A DNA stretch of 64,000 nucleotides from Kingdonia uniflora (Eukaryota; Streptophyta; Magnoliopsida; Ranunculales; Circaeasteraceae): contig JACGCM010002205.1 of assembly GCA_014058105.1 (NCBI GenBank), positions 3,348,001-3,412,000 of the forward strand, written 5' to 3'. This document shows positions 57,616-64,000 of this stretch, in pieces; the first letter of the stretch is position 1, and each line of letters begins with the position of its first letter. The notes under the pieces are model-generated. The model did no database searches and had not been told where the DNA came from. It worked only from the letters and a program-made list of their open reading frames with translations. The translations under genes and the position numbers were made by a program.

Positions 57616-57787
57616 TGAATGAATTGAACCCCAAACCAACAACAACATCATCATCATCTTCTTCTTCTTTTCTCTCTCTCTCTCTCACTCTCTCTCTTTT
57701 TTTTCTCTCTCTCTTGATTTCTAAGTCTAACTCCATCTCCCCATATTCTCATTATATTTTTCCTGAATCTCCCCCATCGATTTTCTC

Positions 57788-57849
<62 letters not shown>

Positions 57850-57960
57850 TTCTTGAGTTCTAAGTTCTAACTCCATCTCCCCATATTCCTACTATATTTT
57901 TCCTGAATTTCCCCCATCGATTTCATCACAAATCATTACATGGTTTGTTTTTTCCCACTA
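57616..57960. repeat. (TC)n tracts with a duplicated 75-bp unit
   Basis: Two TC-rich tracts (57672-57716, 57790-57846). A unit with CTAACTCCATCTCCCCATAT is present at 57711-57785 and 57851-57924. It looks like a plant 5' UTR, but no confident ORF follows. Confidence 0.75.
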
Positions 57961-58686
57961 GGTATCTCTCATTTCATCAAACATTGGTCCCCATCTTCTT
58001 CTTTTTTCACTTTTAAACTCTCGGGAATGTTTAATTATGATTAATTCAATCTGGGGTATTTGTTTAATTCTGATAGATTCAATCTGGGTGGTGTTTGATT
58101 TGTAAAAAATGGTGAATCTGAGATTGGTTTCAGAGAAAAATAAGTTGAGTACAGCGAGTTTGAGCTTCAGATTGTCTGATTTTACTAACTGGGCTGAGAG
58201 GATTCTAGTGTGTGGTTCAGAACCTGTGGTTTGTTGATTAGAATAAATCAGTTATTGTTTCTACCCTCTATTCTCCATACTTCACTATCTCATGAAGGAG
58301 ATGAGATGATTTGATGTTAATTGTTTACCCTCCCTTCTCCACACTTCACTGTCTAATACCAATCATTTCCATCTCCAGAGAAGAACCACCAAAACCCCAG
58401 AACTCAAAATTTCATACACAACAGTAACACTGCACTCTTGTTCTTCATTGAAGGAGAATAAGATAAGAAGGTGTAGGGTGGTTACACGTGCAAGTCATCC
58501 TAGTACAACCAATATCATTTTTGCCTTTATGTTCCCACTCTTTTTTTTTTTTGTTACTATCTTCACTGCTGATAAGCTTGATCAGGATTTCCTTGAAGAG
58601 GTACCTTTGTTTTCTTACTCTTATTATGAGAAAATTTGTGAAAGGATGTAGTGTGGGTTATGATTGTGTATGTGTTTGTGTGTTTA

Positions 58687-58926
58687 GTTGTTCTAATTAT
58701 AAACCCTACTGGGTGTTTGAAGAAATGCCTCAATGGGGTTGTTTCAATTGGTCCAATTATGAACCCCATTATCTAGTGTTTGAGAAAATGCATCAATAGG
58801 GTTGTTTCAATTGGTTTAATTATCAACCCCATTATTAGGTGTTTGAGGAAATGCCTCAATAAGGTTGATTTAATTGGTTTAACTATGAACATTATTAGGT
58901 GTATGACAAAATGCCTCAATGAGGTT
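58687..58926 (+). repeat. about 62-bp tandem repeat x4
   Basis: Four diverged units, each with TTGTTTCAATTGGTTTAATT, TGAACCCCATTA-T and GTGTTTGA-GAAATGCCTCAA-like sequence. The fourth unit has small deletions. Confidence 0.85.
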
Positions 58927-61830
58927 TGGCTAATATGATAAAGTCATTGACCACATATATCTTCTCTGCATATAAGTGATGAGTGATGACCCTTCATTAA
59001 AATATTTTCTCACCCCAGTTGATTTTGGAGAGAAATTAATGAAATTTTATCTGAGAGCCTGCTAAACTAGATCATGAATGAAAGTTATTGCAAGTTGATC
59101 CTCACTTTGGCAGAATTTCATTCTGTATACCCAAATACTCGTCATATTATAAGGGAACGTCGATTAGGGTTGCGAATGAGACATCACACAGAGAGAAATA
59201 TTTTTTTTGGTTGCATAGTTCACTCATGGCCTACGATGCTGAGACTCCTTAACGAGTTTAGCAACAAACTAATATACAAAGAGAGAAGAACAAAAGAAAA
59301 AGAAAAAAAACATAAAATGAGTTCTACACTCCTTCACTCTAATTGCCTCGCATCTCTGTGACAGTTTCATGTAGGTGAGGCAAGAAGTGTTCATACTATT
59401 AAACCTCATTAAGTTTTTCTTGTCAATTATTAGGAAATGTCATTAGAATGGCATATCCTATTGATCTAGTATCAGGGCTTTGATTTCGATTTGCATGTCA
59501 AGTTTTAGCCTTTGATTTCTTTCTTATTTATAACTAAGTCATGGCGGCATTAGTAAATAAAATGTCATCAGAAACATACTTGAAACTGCTGGTACTCTAC
59601 TTTCTATAGTGATAGTATCTCCAGTGATAGTATCCCAAAAGATGCAAACAGGCAAAGTACAATCCTACTTCCATCATTGTGTAAGTTTTGAAAAATAGGC
59701 AAAGTGGTAAAGAAACTAACATTTTGGGCATGTGCTAATCCAATAGTACATGCTTCACGAGGCAAAAATCAACAGTACAACCAGCAAGTGCTATCTAGGG
59801 TTTCGTTCACAGATATTTTTATGTTGTTCGCATACTTTTACATTTTAGGATATACTCATGACCTAAAGTTAATGTTCATTTGTCCTATCATATTTGTAAA
59901 TCAGAGCATCACATGAGTTTTACTACGTTGTTGTTGCGTATCTACAACTGTCAATTTTACGATCTATTACATGCTTACATTTGAACATGTAAATAATATC
60001 ATTTTATTGGTTTTTTATGTTCTGCTGTATCCATAAATTAGTTGGCTATAGGTGAAGCAGTACTGGAAACCAAAAATCAGGATCAAGATGTTGAAGTAAA
60101 TAGTCCCACATCAATAAAAGAGAAGCATGCACTTCCTAACCATTACAAAGGCACAATTTTAATCAAAGGCTTAGTTCTATAGGCATCAAACCCAATGAAA
60201 GGTAACCCATGAGTTTATTGCATGTAAATGCCACCTCGGAGTAGGGAATATATCTAATTACTCAAGCGTCTTTCATTTAATGGAGTTGAGCTTTTATTCC
60301 TCAGAAAATTTTATGATCTTGAGTTAATTTGCAGTATAACCTTTGCATGTTTGACGTGATTACTCTGAACTTAGTTAGGCTTTGAAAGCATAAAAACACA
60401 ATGGCTGTAATTTCTAACAACATCAGCGGATACAAAAATTTAATGGAAGAAAACTTGTATTTTTTTTTGGAAATATGTTGTATGTCTTGTTGGCTTTTGA
60501 TTACCGTTTCAACATTAGTAATGATTTTTCATTTATCTTTACTTATTTATTAAAATCATTGGTTGCAGGTATGAACGTTGGTTTCGAATATTGAATGTGG
60601 GGATCGCTACATCCAACTGTACAGTTTAGGGGCACAATGGAGAGATTGCAGGTACTACGTTGTGATACCCTATTTTCTAATAGGTTTATAATTATCTCTT
60701 TATTTTTTCTCATTCGTTAATGTTGTATATTTCATACCTTCCTTTTGGGTTACTATATATAGTGCAATATAAATGCCTTAAGTTACTTGCTATCTAGTTT
60801 ATTGACCATGATGTCATGCAAATACCTGCATTGGAGATGAAATGTTCTAATAATTTTTTTATATACTAGGCATGTCATACAAGTTTCACAATATTCTACT
60901 CTATTTTTTGTTTATGATACAACAAAATTCACACGGTGCTTATTTCTCTTTATATTATTTTTTAGTCTGGTCAAAATAGTTATTGGCAAGAAGAATTGCA
61001 TGGACGATGACAAGCAGGTATTAGTAATAAAGTCCCAAAATTATAATTTAACCATTAGTTTATTGCCAGGATAGACATGTAAGCTGATGGCAACTAGATT
61101 GCATTTGTGATAATAATTTCTTAATCCATGTAGTTTCGATATTTAAACTTTGAGATTGTTCTTACTTGTTAATTTGCGATATTAAGTTCTTAAGGTATTT
61201 TATTTGATTTTTACTAAATACTTAATGAATTAGACTAATGTATGTGATTTGCAATTTGGTTGTTGGACATTGGCATGATTTATTGTGTGGAATAATCTTA
61301 GGTTGGAAATGCTATTCCTATAGGGGTTGTGTTAAAAAGAGTGATTACAGATGTCTTAGTGAAAAATGACATCAAAGATATCATCACCAACCCTTCATTA
61401 TTATATCCTCAATTCTCTTTTGACTCTATATCACCAAGTGGCATCCAAAATTCTTACAGTCATTTTTGCATAGGTAATGTGTAACTCATTTATGCTATGA
61501 TTAAACTACTGTACATAAACGAGTCATTCTGATGGACTGTGATTATGTGTAATCTTTGTAGGTGTCACATGTATGATCTTGGTCATAAAATATTTACTTT
61601 CTTATGTTTTATTTACTGAAGGAACTTGAGAAGATTGAGTATCTGCGAGGTACACGGCAAAAGGATATGAATTTTTTGTATAAAATGGTACCTTAGGTTT
61701 GCTCCAAGATATCTGTAGTTCAGTTGGAAGAGAACAATATTGAAATTTTTTATTTTGTTGGCACTGCAACATCGACTGTTGAGGCTTATAGAAATAGAAG
61801 TAGAAAGAGCATATGTAATTTAGGGCCTTG
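58927..61830. other. no gene identified; possible unrecognised exons
   Basis: AT-rich with many intron-like signals. Open exon-like pieces include 60962-61016 (VKIVIGKKNCMDDDKQ before a GT), 61299-61473 (VGNAIPIGVVLKRVITD ... FSFDSISPSG) and 61620-61815 (ELEKIEYLRGTRQKD ... NNIEIFYFVGTATSTVEAYR). They could be exons of one decayed gene on the plus strand, but I cannot name the family. Confidence 0.3.
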
Positions 61831-62065
61831 ATTGTCAGAGGTATAATAGCTTATTTTGTACCTCAGACTCAAAGCTTTATCCACGAACTCGTCTGCATAA
61901 AGGAAATGCTATTAAAGACATTTCTCAGTTTAAGTCATCACTTTCGACCTCCACGTCTGCTGTTCGATGCACGCAAGTGTACAGTAATTAAAAGAGTCAT
62001 TGTACAACAACATAGGTCAGAACGTTACATCATCTGGTCAAAGAATATCATACATCTACTTTGTA

Positions 62066-62398
62066 ACGTTCACCATTAAGAATATTAATGGTCATCAAAC
62101 AGTCATATGATGAGACCTCTAAATAGGACCAGAGAACTACAGATTAAAGACAAACAATTCTATAGAGAAGAATCCCTACTCCAAAACTCTATATGCTCAG
62201 AGTATTTATTGTAATAAGCTAGCAACTTCAATAAGATAATCTTCTTTTTCTCAAAATCCTCAAGAGAGGTCGTGGTTTTTAACCCATTCAAAGGTTTTCC
62301 GCGTTAAATTATCTTGTTGATTATTTTTCATCATTCTTGAGCATTCTAAACACATTTGGTATAAGGCTAAGTCTGAGTCCAAGAATTAGGCTATTATA
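62066..62398 (+). repeat. 5' LTR segment of Tat-type element
   Basis: TGTAACGTTCACCATTAAG aligns with 4985. A TATA-like CCTCTAAATAGGACC lies at 62125, TGTAATAAGC at 62210, GAGAGGTCGTGGTTTTTAAC with TTCAAAGGTTTTC at 62263-62300, and the end is ATTAGGCTATTATA. It is followed after 2 nt by a primer site and then gag, so this is the 5' LTR. The LTR start lies further upstream, not determined. Confidence 0.7.
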
Positions 62399-62400
62399 TT

Positions 62401-62418
62401 TGGCACCGTCTTTGGGAA
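62401..62418 (+). other. primer binding site of Tat-type element
   Basis: TGGCACCGTCTTTGGGAA resembles the TGGCGCCGTCTGTGGGAA primer site of plant Ty3/gypsy elements with two changes. The first 10 bases equal those at 2031-2040 on the minus strand. Confidence 0.75.
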
Positions 62419-62469
62419 ACGAAGTTCTTAAACCCATTGTCTCAAAAACCGCTGATCATCTCCTTCCAG

Positions 62470-63985
62470 AATGTCACCTCCTGGTCAGTGTATGCCAATA
62501 TTTCAAGCAAAAGAAAATGCCACGCTAACAGATCTGAGGACCACCTTAAATTTTGAAATATAAAGATGAGTTGCTTTGAAGCAACAGCTCGCGAGTATAC
62601 AGGATGCACTGAAGGTTCTACAGGGTCAGAAAGTCCCTGCCCAGAAGAACAAAGCCGTGCAACCTGAAGGCTCGCGAATTTCCATTCATGATAGAATATG
62701 ACCTCCTCCAAAAGGCAATCACGTAGGAGGTACATATCGATCGAACCATCATCAACAGGAAATGGAACCCATCCCGATTCAGGAGGCCCACCAGGAAGTA
62801 GATGGAGGCCCAGTGGGAGTCAGGCAGATTAAAAATTTAACTTGAAGAGCTCGAGTCCCAGCAAAAGACGGTATAAGTGAAGGGAGTGACGACCATAATC
62901 ATGGAGAGGGACGCGTCACCCGCCTGACCACCGCAGCACGACAATAGATGACCCAGGAACATATCGAGAGACGAATTAAAGTAATGCTCGAGTCCCAGAC
63001 TTCGACTTAAGGAATCCATAAAAGATTATAGAAGAGCCCGATCACACATGAGCTATTGTATGGTGAGGTCCCCACTGGGTTCCATACTCCAAAAATCCAC
63101 AAATACAAAGGAATAGATCCAGTAAAGCATGTCCAAGAGTTTCAGGATGCTTTGGGCCTACATTCTATATCCAACCACATTCTCTGCCGGCTCTTCCCAA
63201 CAAGCTTGTCCGGCAAACCTCTGCGATGGTTCCACACACTACTTGAAGGATCCATCATAACTTTTGAACAACTGCAAGAGCTCTTCGTCAAGAATTATTT
63301 GCACAACAAAGACAAAGAAGAGAATCGATACTCCCTTTTTAGCCTTAAGCAGATGTCGGGAACTCGAGACATTCACTAAGAAATTTTTAGAGTTAGCTCG
63401 GAAAGTAGATCGGCTCGACCAGAAGATTACCATTTCGGCTTTCACCAATGCGTTACTTGTTGATGGAAGGGCGAAGGAATACCTAGTCCTCAACAAACCA
63501 ACAACTCTAGAAGACATGATCGAAAAGGTTAACAGTTATATCGATCTGGAAAGAATGGTGTCTAACCGACAGAAACCCCAGAAGTCAGCATTAACAGTTC
63601 AAAATCAGTCAGCTAGCCAGGACTTTAATCGTACAGCCGATCAGGGTGGAGACAGGAAACAGAAAAAAACTAACGACGAACGACCTCAAAAGGGGAATAA
63701 CTTGCCCAAACCCTACCTTCCCAAAATGAATGTGACCATAGCCAGCATTTATCCTATACTTCAAAAGGATTGGTTCTTCTGTAATGAATAATATCTCCAA
63801 CCCATTGAGAACAAACCATATTGCATTCACCACAAGGTCAGACATCATGAAATAGAATACTACTTTGCCTTACAGTGGTTGTTAAAGTATATTTTCGCCG
63901 ATGGAAAAATGCATGAGTACATTGTCGACGTCGAAAGCTACATGAACGGGAGTTACAAACTCCCTACAAATGTCGTACAAGCCAA
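62470..63985 (+). pseudogene. Ty3/gypsy Tat-type gag
   Basis: The likely start is the ATG at 62470 (MSPPGQCMPIFQAKENATLT). A Gln-rich linker follows. The capsid core runs from 63080 (GFHTPKIHKYKGIDPVKHVQ, FPTSLSGKPLRWFHTLLEGS, then TFEQLQELFVKNYLHNKDKE). It continues in a second frame from 63350 (ELETFTKKFLELARKVDRLD, LVLNKPTTLEDMIEKVNSYI, DLERMV), and a basic linker (GGDRKQKKTNDERPQK) comes next. Near 63805-63905 the zinc-knuckle-like end reads YCIHHKVRHHEIEYYFALQ, with the two later Cys replaced. One frameshift separates the two large open pieces (63056-63379 and 63264-63791), and stops are present. Protease would follow beyond the window. Confidence 0.8.
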
Positions 63986-64000
63986 AAAACCGGCATGAGA

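Noticed and set aside
57488..57863. Ser/Leu-rich and Arg/Glu-rich ORFs
   Set aside because: They come from TC-rich tracts read on either strand.
1..64000. CRISPR arrays, bacterial operons, rRNA or tRNA genes
   Set aside because: No regularly spaced short repeats of CRISPR type, no cloverleaf with internal A and B boxes, and no rRNA core motif were recognised; the DNA is plant nuclear in character.

Overview
The window looks like plant nuclear DNA, most likely from a eudicot. It is AT-rich, with spliceosomal intron signals, pieces of plant-specific gene families (a plant serpin, homoserine kinase, an HIR/prohibitin-like protein, endo-beta-mannosidase, a plant mobile domain protein) and many nested transposons. 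I see no convincing intact host gene and no rRNA, tRNA or CRISPR array. Almost every recognisable coding stretch carries stops, frameshifts or deletions, so this reads as an old repeat-dominated interval.

Layout. 1-2738: 5' end (LTR, primer site, gag, start of protease) of a Ty3/gypsy Tat-type element on the minus strand. It abuts 2739-5325, the 3' end of a related plus-strand element. 5558-9600: a decayed Ty3/gypsy chromovirus-like pol with PPT and LTR. 12247-12722: a hAT transposase relic. 12830-15340: LTR debris, including a probable solo LTR and an Athila-like LTR end with primer site. 16320-20690: a decayed Ty1/copia element. 22562-25422: a plus-strand plant mobile domain (PMD) ORF, lying opposite a gag-protease relic at 26569-28165 (minus). 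29472-30622: LTR-like and CACTA-like debris. 32942-34264: endo-beta-mannosidase pseudogene (minus). 36095-45984: a Tat-type element 3' half: RNase H and integrase on the plus strand, then a long antisense coiled-coil gene that appears to contain introns, two small antisense ORFs and the 3' LTR.

46603-48253 is a serpin pseudogene split by a short LINE-type RNase H insertion with a 22-bp target-site duplication. 48665-52187 is a RING-finger ORF split by a 3065-bp CACTA element with a perfect 3-bp duplication. 52838-57615 holds homoserine kinase and HIR pseudogenes in the same orientation, between two direct copies of a ~155-bp segment. 61900-64000 is the 5' LTR, primer site and gag of another plus-strand Tat-type element.

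The most interesting material is (a) the antisense gene set tied to the Tat-type elements, seen in two element copies in the same order; (b) the PMD gene opposite a gag-protease; (c) the repeat-flanked gene-fragment module; and (d) a 60-bp tandem repeat in which every unit carries a splice acceptor, 5 nt and a splice donor.
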